DNA of 64,000 nucleotides from JAAEPI01 sp964352625 (GTDB lineage: Bacteria; Bacteroidota; Bacteroidia; Cytophagales; Cyclobacteriaceae). The notes beneath the pieces were generated by a model, which did not search any database, was not told the origin of the DNA, and saw only the letters and a list, made by a program, of their open reading frames with translations. Shown piece after piece: positions 53,003-61,174 of this stretch (position 1 is its first letter; each line of letters opens with the position of its first letter). The translations under genes were made by a program, and so were the position numbers. The stretch is taken from assembly GCA_964352625.1 (NCBI GenBank), contig CAYGSD010000006.1, positions 163,315 to 227,314 on the forward strand, given 5' to 3'.

Positions 53003-53847
53003 CAGCTAGCCTTCTTTACCCTCTTCTGTTTAGTTTCTTCCTTTTTGCCGGATGCTTTCTCCATAGGTTTTTTGGAATCCTTCGCCTGCTCTATGCTAGC
53101 CTTCAGGGCGGTCATGATATCCACCACTTCGTGCTCCTCTTCCTGCATCATTACGATTTCTTTACCCTCAATCTTCGCATCGATCATCTCCTTCAAAGCA
53201 TCTGTGTACTTATCCTCCATTTTGATGTCCTTGAACTTCTTGGTCATGGTGTTGATAAGCATATCAGCCATTTTCAACTGATCTTCATCGGCCTCAATAT
53301 CTGGGGTCACATTGGGCACATCGAGTATCGATCGCACCTCCTCAGGGTAGCGCAGCTTATACATCAAAATACCACTCTCATGTGGTGTCAAAAGCACCAT
53401 GCTCTCACGATCACGCAGCACAACCTTAGCCACCCCAACCTTCCCTGATTTCTTTAGTGCCTCTGTGAGTAGCGCATACGTTTTGGCAGCTACATCACCA
53501 TCCGGCCCTGCGAAATAGGGCGAATCGAAGAGCGTGTGGTGAACTTCCTTGGCATCTACAAAACCCTCAATTTCAATCAATCGAGTACTTTTCAACTTGA
53601 CTTTATTGAAATCCTCATCGTCGATAATTACAAACTGTCCGGGTTCGTATTGAAATCCCTTGACAATATCCTCTTGACGAAGGACATCACCCGTGTTCTT
53701 GTCTCGCTTCTCGTATTTGACAGGGTTATTCGTTTCCTTAGAAAGCAAATTGAAGCTCAATTTCTGAGCTGTATCAATCGCATTGTAAATCCTGATGGGG
53801 ATGGTAACTAGTGAAAATTGAATGTGGCCTTTCCAAATTGCGCGCAT
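53002..53847 (-). CDS. ku: Ku protein, non-homologous end joining
   Basis: 281 residues. The bacterial Ku core is complete: MRAIWKGHIQFSLVTIPIRIYNA at the start, then YEKRDKNTGDVL, and the bridge region with LIEIEGFVDAKEV. A charged, lysine-rich C-terminal tail (about 250-281) fits DNA-binding tails of bacterial Ku. It binds broken DNA ends as a homodimer and recruits LigD, whose gene is 7.4 kb away in the same window. A TACTTTTG box stands immediately upstream. Confidence 0.95.
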   Translation of the reverse strand: MRAIWKGHIQFSLVTIPIRIYNAIDTAQKLSFNLLSKETNNPVKYEKRDKNTGDVLRQEDIVKGFQYEPGQFVIIDDEDFNKVKLKSTRLIEIEGFVDAKEVHHTLFDSPYFAGPDGDVAAKTYALLTEALKKSGKVGVAKVVLRDRESMVLLTPHESGILMYKLRYPEEVRSILDVPNVTPDIEADEDQLKMADMLINTMTKKFKDIKMEDKYTDALKEMIDAKIEGKEIVMMQEEEHEVVDIMTALKASIEQAKDSKKPMEKASGKKEETKQKRVKKAS

Positions 53848-53851
53848 ATAT

Positions 53852-53859
53852 CAAAAGTA
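53852..53859 (-). promoter_or_regulatory. possible -7 promoter box of ku
   Basis: Read on the minus strand this is TACTTTTG, matching TAnnTTTG. It ends only 5 bases before the ku ATG, so the transcript would have almost no leader. No TTG is found at the usual 20-base spacing. Confidence 0.35.
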
Positions 53860-53923
53860 AATATTCTTATAAGCAATTTAGAAACTTCAAGTGAAATTAT
53901 AATTCAATTAAAAGTAAATATTC
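53853..53923. repeat. 14-bp direct repeat upstream of ku
   Basis: AAAAGTAAATATTC is present twice without a mismatch, at 53853-53866 and 53910-53923, with 43 AT-rich bases between. The first copy covers the possible ku promoter box. Confidence 0.55.
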
Positions 53924-53963
53924 AATTGATTTACAGCTATTTATAAATGCCAAATTCAATCGA

Positions 53964-54461
53964 CTATTTTAAAAATTTTGAACGCTTTAACTGAAAAACA
54001 AAGCACTCTTCGTCATTAAAATCCCGTTCTTCCACGAATTCAAATCCAATTCTCTTATAAAATCGATGGGCGTCCACGTTGGACTTCAAAGGGTCAATGA
54101 GGATGGTGTGAACTGCCGGATCAGAGAAGCATTTGTCAATAGCCATCTTCATCATCTTCGTGCCATACCCCTTGTTCAGATCATATGCTTCCCCTATCCA
54201 AATATCTATGGCCATGTAGCCTGAACCAATTTCTCCCCAGTAATGCGATTGCTCCAATTGCGGTTCAATGATCTGCACGAATCCTATAGGTCTACCATCA
54301 AGCTCCGCAATAAACTTTCGCACGGCAGGATCATTCCACTCAAAATCACTCTCCCAATCCCATTGCTCAGGATCAGAGGCGATCACATGAGGCTGTTCGT
54401 CCCAATGCTTCAACAGAGGAACGTCAGCTCGAGTCGCACTTCTAAAGGATAACTTATTCAT
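53964..54461 (-). CDS. GNAT family N-acetyltransferase, AAC(6')-like
   Basis: 165 residues. The acetyl-CoA-binding segment is YDLNKGYGTKMMKMAID (about 92-108), with FRSATRADVPLLKHW at the start and an FYKRIGFEFVEER pair at the end. DIWIGEA and the order of strands resemble AAC(6')-Ib-type acetyltransferases. This family also covers many non-resistance enzymes, so an aminoglycoside substrate is not claimed. It is a separate gene between the Ku run and the SDR of the following operon. Confidence 0.8.
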   Translation of the reverse strand: MNKLSFRSATRADVPLLKHWDEQPHVIASDPEQWDWESDFEWNDPAVRKFIAELDGRPIGFVQIIEPQLEQSHYWGEIGSGYMAIDIWIGEAYDLNKGYGTKMMKMAIDKCFSDPAVHTILIDPLKSNVDAHRFYKRIGFEFVEERDFNDEECFVFQLKRSKFLK

Positions 54462-54474
54462 AAGCTCATCGCAA

Positions 54475-55284
54475 TTAATCTCTGGTAAGCTTAGCTAAAA
54501 GCTTCTCGAATTTCTTACTCACCAACCCCGGAAAATACCTTTTTATCCACATATTCCTTCGGGCTTCTTTTGGATGCACGATTAGGAATTTCCCTGCTCC
54601 CGCTTCAGACAGAATGATTTCTGCCATCTCATCCGCATTGGTGCTTGAGTGTTTCATTTGATTCTCGGCAAACCTTATGAACGGCTGAGAGCCGTGCGCC
54701 TTGCTCATTATGTTCGTCTGGAAAAAAGTAGGAGCCGCAACTGAAATTTGGATATTCGTTCGTTTGAATTCGTGGTGGAGTGTTTCAGAGAGAGAGTAAA
54801 CCGCAGCTTTCGTTGCGTTGTAGGCAGACATTCCTGGCGCATTCATGAAGCCCGCAGCACTGGCAATGTTGATGATCAATCCTCCTCCTCTTTCCAGCAA
54901 AGGCAACAAAAGGCGTGAACCATAATAGGTTCCAAGCAGATTCACATTCACCATTTTCTCCCATTGGTCCATGGCGTAATTTCCAAACAGCTCTCCATCG
55001 CCAATACCCGCATTGTTGATCACTACGTCCATGCGTTCAGTCGCTTGGCTCACCTGCTCAACCACATTTTCATATGCTGGCCTGTCGCTCACATCAAGTG
55101 CATAACAATGAACATTCGGAGAATCTTTGTAGACATCAAGAGATGATGAGTCGATATCGGAGAGAAAAAGTTTCCAATTATTCTCCATCAAAATACGGGC
55201 GAAAGAGGCGCCTAACCCAGAACCCGAACCGGTTATAAACGCGCATTTTTCAGGAAACCGATCATTCAATTTTTGCATGCTCAT
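54475..55284 (-). CDS. short-chain dehydrogenase/reductase
   Basis: 269 residues from the ATG at 55284 (another ATG two codons later is possible). The NAD(P) loop is ITGSGSGLGASFA (about 17-29), NNAGIGDG marks strand 4, and the catalytic Ser/Tyr/Lys are in INIASAAGFMNAPGMSAYNATKA. It begins 4 bases after the stop of the histidine phosphatase gene and is the last member of the five-gene fatty-acid-type operon. It would oxidise or reduce a hydroxyacyl or related intermediate. Confidence 0.87.
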   Translation of the reverse strand: MSMQKLNDRFPEKCAFITGSGSGLGASFARILMENNWKLFLSDIDSSSLDVYKDSPNVHCYALDVSDRPAYENVVEQVSQATERMDVVINNAGIGDGELFGNYAMDQWEKMVNVNLLGTYYGSRLLLPLLERGGGLIINIASAAGFMNAPGMSAYNATKAAVYSLSETLHHEFKRTNIQISVAAPTFFQTNIMSKAHGSQPFIRFAENQMKHSSTNADEMAEIILSEAGAGKFLIVHPKEARRNMWIKRYFPGLVSKKFEKLLAKLTRD

Positions 55285-55288
55285 ACGT

Positions 55289-55972
55289 TTAGCGATAAGT
55301 GATCCATTCCGGTTTGTGTTCGAGATGTCCGTAATCATTGTAAGTACTCAGAAACAACCCGCTTTTACCTGAGACAATCTTGGTAATGCTGCTGTTCACG
55401 AGCTTTCCCTGAAGGTCAATGAATTGCTCATCCTTCAGGCCGAAAAGGTGCAGCAGAATTACTGAAATTGGCCCTCCGGATGTAAATACAATCGCCGTTT
55501 CTCCTTTATTCAAACGCTCCGCGAGTGAGGCCAATTCATTCAAGATATTCTCTTTGAAAATGAGCCAATTCACTTTGTAATCGTGTTTATCACTCATCCA
55601 ATCGCGAATAGCATTATTTAGAATTTGCTGCAAGGCAAACATTGGATTGTCCTGATTTTGAATGAAATCAGCAAGAGCATCAAAACTCTCGAACTCGGGT
55701 TTGTGAAGTCGAATCACTTCCAGGTGATCATATTCGTTCCAGGCGTGTGAATGGTCCACTGTGGGCGAGACACCTAACAGTTTAAAACAATGGTCGGCAG
55801 TCTCTTCATGTCGTTTCATTGTTCCTCTAACGACAATATCTGTGTTTACTTTTCTAGCTTTCAGTGCAACACCAAGTACCTCCGCCTGAGTAATCCCAAG
55901 ATTCGAAAGCTTATCGTAATCCTCTTGTAGGAAACTAGCCTGTCCATGTCGAATGAGATAAATAACTGACAT
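55289..55972 (-). CDS. histidine phosphatase family protein
   Basis: 227 residues. The catalytic RHG motif is IYLIRHGQASF (about 4-14, His9), with a second Arg in RGTMKRHEETAD (about 50-61) and a later His in the phosphate pocket. It lies one base after the stop of the kinase-like gene, and it may remove the phosphate that the kinase adds or act on another phosphoester. Family members in this operon type are often found beside acyl-CoA dehydrogenases in other phyla. Confidence 0.85.
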   Translation of the reverse strand: MSVIYLIRHGQASFLQEDYDKLSNLGITQAEVLGVALKARKVNTDIVVRGTMKRHEETADHCFKLLGVSPTVDHSHAWNEYDHLEVIRLHKPEFESFDALADFIQNQDNPMFALQQILNNAIRDWMSDKHDYKVNWLIFKENILNELASLAERLNKGETAIVFTSGGPISVILLHLFGLKDEQFIDLQGKLVNSSITKIVSGKSGLFLSTYNDYGHLEHKPEWITYR

Positions 55973-55973
55973 C

Positions 55974-57035
55974 CTATTTCTTTTGTTTGATCACATTCTC
56001 ACACGTCTTGATCAGATAAATTGAAATCATCCAGAAGTTTTTAAAAGCTTTGTTTTTTGTGAACCCTTTGGAATATCTAAAATAAATCTGTTGAGCAATG
56101 CCCGCCAATCTGAAGAGTCCATAGACCCGATAAAACCGAAAATCATCAACTTGAATGTCCATTTTTTGTTGATAATAGGTCAGAATTTCATCTCTCATAA
56201 GCATCCCGCTTGCATTGCTTGGCTGTCGGCGCATGGACTTTATGAAGAAGTTATCATCCTCCTGAACCCAATAGGCCAGGCTGCTGCCAAGATCCATCAG
56301 CGGATCACCAATGGCTGCCAATTCCCAATCAAGCACTCCAATGATATTGGCAGGATCGTTCGGGTCCATCACAATGTTATCGAGGCGAAAGTCATTGTGA
56401 ATGACGCACAATTTTTCCTCAGAGGGCATGTTTTGTTCTAGCCACTTCATCACTTTCTTCCCAGAGGGAACATTCCATGTTTTGGCTTTTGAATAGCGCT
56501 TATTCCATCCTTCAATTTGTCGTTCAACATACCCCTCACCTTTTCCCAACGAATCCAATCCTTCCTTTTTGTAATCAATTTGATGAAGCTCAATCAACTT
56601 GTCCCAAAATGAATAACAGACCTGATTGATTTTTTCGGCACTCCATTCAATTTCTCGTGGTAGATTCTTTCTGGGAATCAGACCATCCAAGCGCTCCATT
56701 ATATAAAATGTAGAGCCCAAAACATCTTCATCTTCACATACGGCGAACATCTCAGGGACGTACGGATAGTGAGGTTTTAGTTTTTTTTGCAAATGAAATT
56801 CTCGCGGCATGTCGTGAGCTCCCGCAGCTTTCTTTCCTAGTGGTGCTCTTCTGAGAATCAAATCCAAGTTTTCAAATTGAAGGCGATAGGTCCAATTGGA
56901 AGCTCCGCCAGAAAACTGAGCAATAGTTGGATTTGCATCTATTTCCGGCCAATAGGTGCTCATCCAAGGTATGAGCTTATCAAGGTTCAATTCCTCGCCT
57001 TCACGCTGTGGCTTTTCAGTATCTCTTGATGCCAT
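55974..57035 (-). CDS. aminoglycoside-phosphotransferase-fold kinase, ACAD10/11-type
   Basis: 353 residues. The kinase fold has LRRAPLGKKAAGAHDMPREF in the ATP-binding region, the catalytic loop HNDFRLDNIVMD (about 213-224) and the metal-binding LDWELAAIGDP (about 234-244). In human ACAD10/11 this domain is fused to an acyl-CoA dehydrogenase; in pseudomonads the separate homologue LvaA phosphorylates 4-hydroxyacyl-CoA. Here the partner dehydrogenase is the gene 3 bases upstream. Substrate inferred from context. Confidence 0.85.
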   Translation of the reverse strand: MASRDTEKPQREGEELNLDKLIPWMSTYWPEIDANPTIAQFSGGASNWTYRLQFENLDLILRRAPLGKKAAGAHDMPREFHLQKKLKPHYPYVPEMFAVCEDEDVLGSTFYIMERLDGLIPRKNLPREIEWSAEKINQVCYSFWDKLIELHQIDYKKEGLDSLGKGEGYVERQIEGWNKRYSKAKTWNVPSGKKVMKWLEQNMPSEEKLCVIHNDFRLDNIVMDPNDPANIIGVLDWELAAIGDPLMDLGSSLAYWVQEDDNFFIKSMRRQPSNASGMLMRDEILTYYQQKMDIQVDDFRFYRVYGLFRLAGIAQQIYFRYSKGFTKNKAFKNFWMISIYLIKTCENVIKQKK

Positions 57036-57038
57036 AAA

Positions 57039-58262
57039 TCAGGTGAGGTATTTTTTGAATTCAAGTCGGGAAATCATGCCTAGGTGGACTTCATCCGGAC
57101 CATCCGCCAAACGAAGCGCACGAGCTTGAATGAAAAAACTGGTGAGCGGGAAATCCTCGGAGAGACCAGCCCCTCCATGAATTTGCATCGCCATGTCGGT
57201 CACTTCCTGAAGCACATTGGGAGCCACTACTTTGATCGCGGATATTTCAGTCATACTTTCCTTTACACCAACAGCATCAATCTTCCAAGCGGCATGAAGC
57301 GTGAGTAATCGCGCTTGATCAATGGCAATTCGAGCTTTGGCAAATCGTTCTGAATTGCCCCCCAACTTCGCTAAGAGTTTTCCGAAAGCCACCCTTGTGC
57401 CACTTCTAATGATGGCCAACTGCAAAGCTCTCTCAGCGGCTCCTATACAACGAATGCAGTGATGGATACGTCCTGGTCCGAGCCTACCTTGAGCAATCGC
57501 AAACCCATCTCCAAAATCCTTCAACAAGTTTTCCTTTGGCACTCTTACTTGATTAAAATGAACTTCTCCATGCCCAGAGGGTGCATCATATGTGCCGAAT
57601 GTGGTAAGCATTCGTTTAATCTCAACTCCCTCTGTATCAAGAGGCACGAGTACCATACTGTGCTGTTTATGGCGATCTTCTGATCCCTGAGTGCGTCCTA
57701 AAACAATAGCCAGTTTAGCATCAGGATGTCCCAGACCTGTTGTCCACCATTTCTTTCCATCAATAATGATCTCATCTCCATCCGGCTCTATGGTGGTATC
57801 AATATTCGTGGCATCAGAAGAGGCGACATCAGGCTCTGTCATACAAAAAACAGACTTTATCTCACCATTCAGTAATGGGGTAAGCCATTCCTCCTTTTGC
57901 TTTTCAGTGCCGAAATGATACAACACTTCCATGTTGCCGGTATCTGGTGCATTACAATTGAAGATTTCAGCGGCATTGTATACTCTACCCATTTCTTCAG
58001 CTAAGGGCGCATATTCCAAGACACTGAGTCCTTGTCCGAGTTTATCATCAGGCAAAAACAGGTTCCAAAGTCCGGCCTCTTTTGCTAAGCTCTTTAGCTC
58101 AGCTATTTTGGGATGTTCGGTCCATTTTCTCCAATCTCCACCGTGATTTTTATCTAATTGATATTGCGCATAGTCTTTCTCAAATGGATAGATATGTTCT
58201 TCCATAAAAGCCTTAAGCTTTTTCAGGTATTCATCAGATTTTGGAGAAGAATTAAAGTTCAT
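57039..58262 (-). CDS. acyl-CoA dehydrogenase, ACAD10/11-like
   Basis: 407 residues, full length. Typical acyl-CoA dehydrogenase blocks: GLWNLFLPDDKLGQGLSVLEYAPLAEEMGR, CMTEPDVASSDATN (FAD and substrate region), WWTTGLGHPDAKLAIVLGRT, and MQIHGGAGLSEDFPL near the end. The long N-terminal helical part and the phrase NCNAPDTGNMEVL point to the ACAD10/11 subfamily. It works with the adjacent kinase-like protein; in the known pathway the dehydrogenase turns a phosphorylated 4-hydroxyacyl-CoA into an enoyl-CoA. Start is ATG, 4 bases after the SDR stop. Confidence 0.9.
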   Translation of the reverse strand: MNFNSSPKSDEYLKKLKAFMEEHIYPFEKDYAQYQLDKNHGGDWRKWTEHPKIAELKSLAKEAGLWNLFLPDDKLGQGLSVLEYAPLAEEMGRVYNAAEIFNCNAPDTGNMEVLYHFGTEKQKEEWLTPLLNGEIKSVFCMTEPDVASSDATNIDTTIEPDGDEIIIDGKKWWTTGLGHPDAKLAIVLGRTQGSEDRHKQHSMVLVPLDTEGVEIKRMLTTFGTYDAPSGHGEVHFNQVRVPKENLLKDFGDGFAIAQGRLGPGRIHHCIRCIGAAERALQLAIIRSGTRVAFGKLLAKLGGNSERFAKARIAIDQARLLTLHAAWKIDAVGVKESMTEISAIKVVAPNVLQEVTDMAMQIHGGAGLSEDFPLTSFFIQARALRLADGPDEVHLGMISRLEFKKYLT

Positions 58263-58266
58263 TAGA

Positions 58267-59028
58267 TCAGAATTTTCGAAGCATATTAAGCGTCATGAAC
58301 GGCATAATTTTTCTAATGAAATACCATGGCCAGAACGGCACATAAACATTGGCTTTCTCCTTATTAATAGCCTGTACAAGCAAGCGAGAACCTTTATACA
58401 GACTAATCATGAATGGTGGCTTGTGAGGTAACCCCTCAGTTATTTCAGATTCTATATAGCCCGGAAAAATGGATGAAATCACGATAGGTTTATTCTTCAA
58501 ATCAATTCGGACTCCTTCCGCAAGGCTTTTCAATCCAGCTTTTGTAGCAGCGTAAACTGACATTGCTCTTGGAAAACCGCGAAATGCGGACATGGAAGAA
58601 ATGGCTACCACATGGCCATGATTCTGCTCTCTGAAGATTTCCAAGGCCGCTTCAAATTGACTGATCGCGCCACAAAAATTGGTGATAGCCGTTTGCATAT
58701 TGGCTGTTTCAAAGCCTTTTCCCAACGGAGCACCTTTTCCCATTCCTGCATTGACAATCACACGATCGAGTGTCTCACCTGCTGATTTGAAGTCTTCATT
58801 AAAAGCGCGGAACACTTCGAAAACCTGCGCTGCATTGGTGACATCCAATGACCGAAGAAAGACTTTCGCATTGGGGTTAATGGCAAGAAGTTCCTGCTTC
58901 AGGCTTTCCAGATTTTCCATCCGTCTGGCACACAATGCTAAGTTGCAGCCTTGCTTCACAAATTCGATCGCCATGCCCTTACCGAGCCCTGAACTTGCTC
59001 CTGTTATCAATATATTTTTCCGCTTCAC
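58267..59028 (-). CDS. short-chain dehydrogenase/reductase
   Basis: 253 residues from the GTG at 59028 (VKRKNILITGASSGLGKG). NAGMGKG marks strand 4, and the catalytic residues are in AISSMSAFRGFPRAMSVYAATKAG. A longer form from another GTG at 59088 would add 20 atypical hydrophobic residues. It opens the operon SDR - acyl-CoA dehydrogenase - kinase - histidine phosphatase - SDR. Two SDRs in one operon point to two oxidation steps on hydroxylated acyl chains. Confidence 0.85.
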   Translation of the reverse strand: MKRKNILITGASSGLGKGMAIEFVKQGCNLALCARRMENLESLKQELLAINPNAKVFLRSLDVTNAAQVFEVFRAFNEDFKSAGETLDRVIVNAGMGKGAPLGKGFETANMQTAITNFCGAISQFEAALEIFREQNHGHVVAISSMSAFRGFPRAMSVYAATKAGLKSLAEGVRIDLKNKPIVISSIFPGYIESEITEGLPHKPPFMISLYKGSRLLVQAINKEKANVYVPFWPWYFIRKIMPFMTLNMLRKF

Positions 59029-59147
59029 TAGTATATGTTTTTGGATAGCACAATATAACGTGCTTCTGATAATCCTCTTGAAAAACACTTTCTAATTAGG
59101 AGTTTGAGGATTCACCCCTAACTTGAGTTTTCACAATCTACTTAAGG

Positions 59148-59618
59148 ATGCAAGCAGCCAGTTTAGCGGATATCAAAAGAGAATTAAAGGAAAAAGATCA
59201 GCAGGAAGTAATGGAGCTGTGTTTGCGGCTTGGACGATTCAAAAAAGATAACAAAGAGCTGCTCACTTATTTGTTATTTGAAATGAAGGATGAAGACGCG
59301 TACATCTCATCGATCAAGACGTTCATTGACGAAGCTATGATGGAGATTAACACGGTCACCCTATACTATGCTAAAAAAGGTCTGCGAAAAGTACTTAGAA
59401 ATGTCACGAAAATGATTCGATATTCAGGGAATAAGCAAACGGAAGTAGAAGTGCTTTTGCATTTCTGCCAAGCCTTGAAAGAATCCTCAATTGACATTCA
59501 TAGAAGTGTTCAAATTGGTAATCTGTATGATCGCCAAATTGAAAAAATAAAGAAAGCAATGAGTCATTTGCACGAAGACTTGCAGGCTGATTATGAGTTG
59601 GAATTAGAGCAGGTTTAG
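59148..59618 (+). CDS. conserved hypothetical helical protein
   Basis: 156 residues, soluble, charged and almost wholly helical, with no signal peptide or known motif. The ordered Leu/Ile pattern suggests a helical bundle. It is a single plus-strand gene between two minus-strand operons, divergent from the SDR gene. Function not recognised. Confidence 0.7.
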   Translation: MQAASLADIKRELKEKDQQEVMELCLRLGRFKKDNKELLTYLLFEMKDEDAYISSIKTFIDEAMMEINTVTLYYAKKGLRKVLRNVTKMIRYSGNKQTEVEVLLHFCQALKESSIDIHRSVQIGNLYDRQIEKIKKAMSHLHEDLQADYELELEQV

Positions 59619-59631
59619 TCTCGGATTTCAT

Positions 59632-59660
59632 AAAAAAGGGCAATCCAACCAGGGCTGCCC
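59632..59660 (-). terminator. terminator of the MarR-DOMON-NTF2 operon
   Basis: Hairpin with GGGCA and TGCCC arms (59638-59642 and 59656-59660), followed on the minus strand by six T. It ends the operon read from 61174. Confidence 0.7.
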
Positions 59661-59729
59661 TCCTTGCTCGAAACTTTAGTACTCGAGTTACAGGTTTGGC
59701 AAAATACTCACCTCCTACAAAATTGACAT

Positions 59730-60155
59730 TTACCCTTGTATCACTGGGACTTCACTGACCATTTTCCAGTCTCCTTTCGCATTCTTTACAAGTCCGATAA
59801 TCGAAACAAAGGTCATTTGTTTGCCTTTAAAAATAACTTTTGCACTGGCCGTGTTTCCATTTACTAGAATCGTTTCGACTTCCGTATTTCGGCTATCACC
59901 TCCAAACTCCTTGGCCTTAATCTTCTGGAGATAAACTTCCCTTGCCATTACGCTCACTTCTTTACTTCCGAATAGTTGGTTCATTACAATCCTATAACTC
60001 TCATCAAGACAATCAGAAAGTGCCTCGACATTTTGCTGATCTCCTGCCTCTGCAAACGAATGGATGACAACTTCGATGGCTTTTTCATCATTCATTTGAG
60101 CTGAACTAACTAAACCAAAACAGACCGCAAATGCGGTAAAAATTACCTTTTTCAT
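59730..60155 (-). CDS. secreted NTF2-like (lumazine-binding-like) protein
   Basis: 141 residues with a signal peptide (about 1-19, ending VSSAQ). The mature part is one NTF2-like cone: the helices NDEKAIEVVIHSFAEAGDQQNVEALSDCL and EVYLQKIKAKEFGG, then strands VETILVNGNTASAKVIFKG, MTFVSIIGLVKNAKGDWKMVSEV. It resembles the putative lumazine-binding family, in which a ligand is not known. It follows the DOMON gene after 20 bases, under the MarR regulator. No catalytic residue can be named. Confidence 0.75.
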   Translation of the reverse strand: MKKVIFTAFAVCFGLVSSAQMNDEKAIEVVIHSFAEAGDQQNVEALSDCLDESYRIVMNQLFGSKEVSVMAREVYLQKIKAKEFGGDSRNTEVETILVNGNTASAKVIFKGKQMTFVSIIGLVKNAKGDWKMVSEVPVIQG

Positions 60156-60172
60156 TTTATTAAAATTTATAT

Positions 60173-60182
60173 TGATTAATCA
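60173..60182. promoter_or_regulatory. third ATTGAT-type palindrome in the MarR operon
   Basis: TGATTAATCA is a perfect 10-bp palindrome that overlaps the DOMON stop codon and lies before the NTF2-like gene. It shares the ATTGAT half-site with the two longer copies at 60714 and 61175. Much weaker evidence than these two. Confidence 0.3.
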
Positions 60183-60691
60183 TTGAAATTCACGCGAACG
60201 GAGGTGCGCATTATAGAATGATGCTGAAAATCAGTGTGCCTGCTAAAGGCCATCAGCATGTTTAATGGATCTCCGTTTATAAGTTCTTTATGGTATTTCG
60301 AAACACGTTTTATGGGTATTGAAAATTCTACCGTCGTGCTTAGTCTGGATTGGCTGCCGATCACATCTCCCACGGAGGGTTCAGAACCCAAATCGGAAAT
60401 AGGTCGGTAAGTCCCAGGGCTTTGAGTGTAATGTTCTATCACCTCAGGTTCGCCGTTTCTCACACGAGTCATTAGTAAATAGGTACCAGCAAGGTTTTTG
60501 GTTTCATTGAAGCCAATCGCCAGCCAACCGGTGGTGGGAGCACTTAATTTGAAATACATGCGCTCATCCATCACTCGCCAAGTTACGGTCATTCCGTTCT
60601 GCTCTATTGCACCTATCATTTGGGCACTTGCCTGACCACCGACAGTCAATAGTCCAATTAATGCAAGGGTTATATTTTGTTTTTTCATCAT
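60176..60691 (-). CDS. secreted DOMON-domain protein
   Basis: 171 residues from the ATG at 60691 (a further ATG one codon later). A signal peptide is clear (about 1-23, ending GGQASAQ). The DOMON pattern is present: GMTVTWRVMDERMYFKLSAPTTGWLAIGFN, and AFSRHTDFQHHS near the end supplies His (and nearby Met) as possible heme ligands, as in extracellular cytochrome DOMON domains. There is no partner cytochrome or oxidase domain. It should bind heme or sugar outside the cytoplasm. Confidence 0.8.
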   Translation of the reverse strand: MMKKQNITLALIGLLTVGGQASAQMIGAIEQNGMTVTWRVMDERMYFKLSAPTTGWLAIGFNETKNLAGTYLLMTRVRNGEPEVIEHYTQSPGTYRPISDLGSEPSVGDVIGSQSRLSTTVEFSIPIKRVSKYHKELINGDPLNMLMAFSRHTDFQHHSIMRTSVRVNFND

Positions 60692-60713
60692 CCGTATTCT
60701 TAACTTCATTAAT

Positions 60714-60726
60714 ATCAATTATTGAT
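60714..60726. promoter_or_regulatory. MarR operator copy 2 (ATCAATTATTGAT)
   Basis: 13-bp perfect palindrome around a central T, in the 60-base gap between the marR stop and the DOMON start. It is identical in the core to the copy before marR itself. Confidence 0.65.
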
Positions 60727-60751
60727 TCATCAATTTTCTAGGTAAATTTTT

Positions 60752-61174
60752 TTAAGTCATATTCTCCTTAATTCTTTGAAGCACTCTTTTCAACGTCTCC
60801 AAATCTTGCTTGCTTAATCCCTTTATACTTTGGCTCCTATATTCTTGAATAATCGGAAGATGGCTAAGTACAAATCCCCTCCCCTCATCACTAAGCACGA
60901 TATCGTATTGCCTCCGATTTCCTTCTATTGGTCTACGTTCAATCAGTTCCTTTTTTTGAAGCAAATCAAGTGTGCGAGTTATTGATGCTGGATCTCTCAA
61001 TGACTTATCGGCAAGTTCTTTCTGGCTGAGTCCATCACTTTCCTCTATGATCTTTAGTAGAATCCACTGCTCAACAGTAATGTCTAGTCCCAATCGATCA
61101 AACTCACGCTGTGAGCAAAGCTTAGCTTGTTTACTAACTTGATCCAGTTGAAATAAAATGACCTCTTCTATCAT
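60752..61174 (-). CDS. MarR family transcriptional regulator
   Basis: 140 residues from the ATG at 61174 (a TTG two codons upstream is less likely). The winged helix covers about 30-100: LGLDITVEQWILLKIIEESDGLSQKELADKSLRDPASITRTLDLLQKKELIERRPIEGNRRQYDIVLSDEG, with the recognition helix in DPASITRTLDLL. A 15-bp perfect palindrome begins one base before the start codon, and the core is repeated before the DOMON gene, so autoregulation by a dimer is expected. The effector is unknown; there is no Cys-based sensor visible at the usual N-terminal position, although Cys lies in KLCSQREF. Confidence 0.9.
   Translation of the reverse strand: MIEEVILFQLDQVSKQAKLCSQREFDRLGLDITVEQWILLKIIEESDGLSQKELADKSLRDPASITRTLDLLQKKELIERRPIEGNRRQYDIVLSDEGRGFVLSHLPIIQEYRSQSIKGLSKQDLETLKRVLQRIKENMT

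Noticed and set aside
53964..54461. Aminoglycoside resistance gene
   Set aside because: The AAC(6')-like pattern is shared by many GNAT enzymes and there is no mobile-element context.
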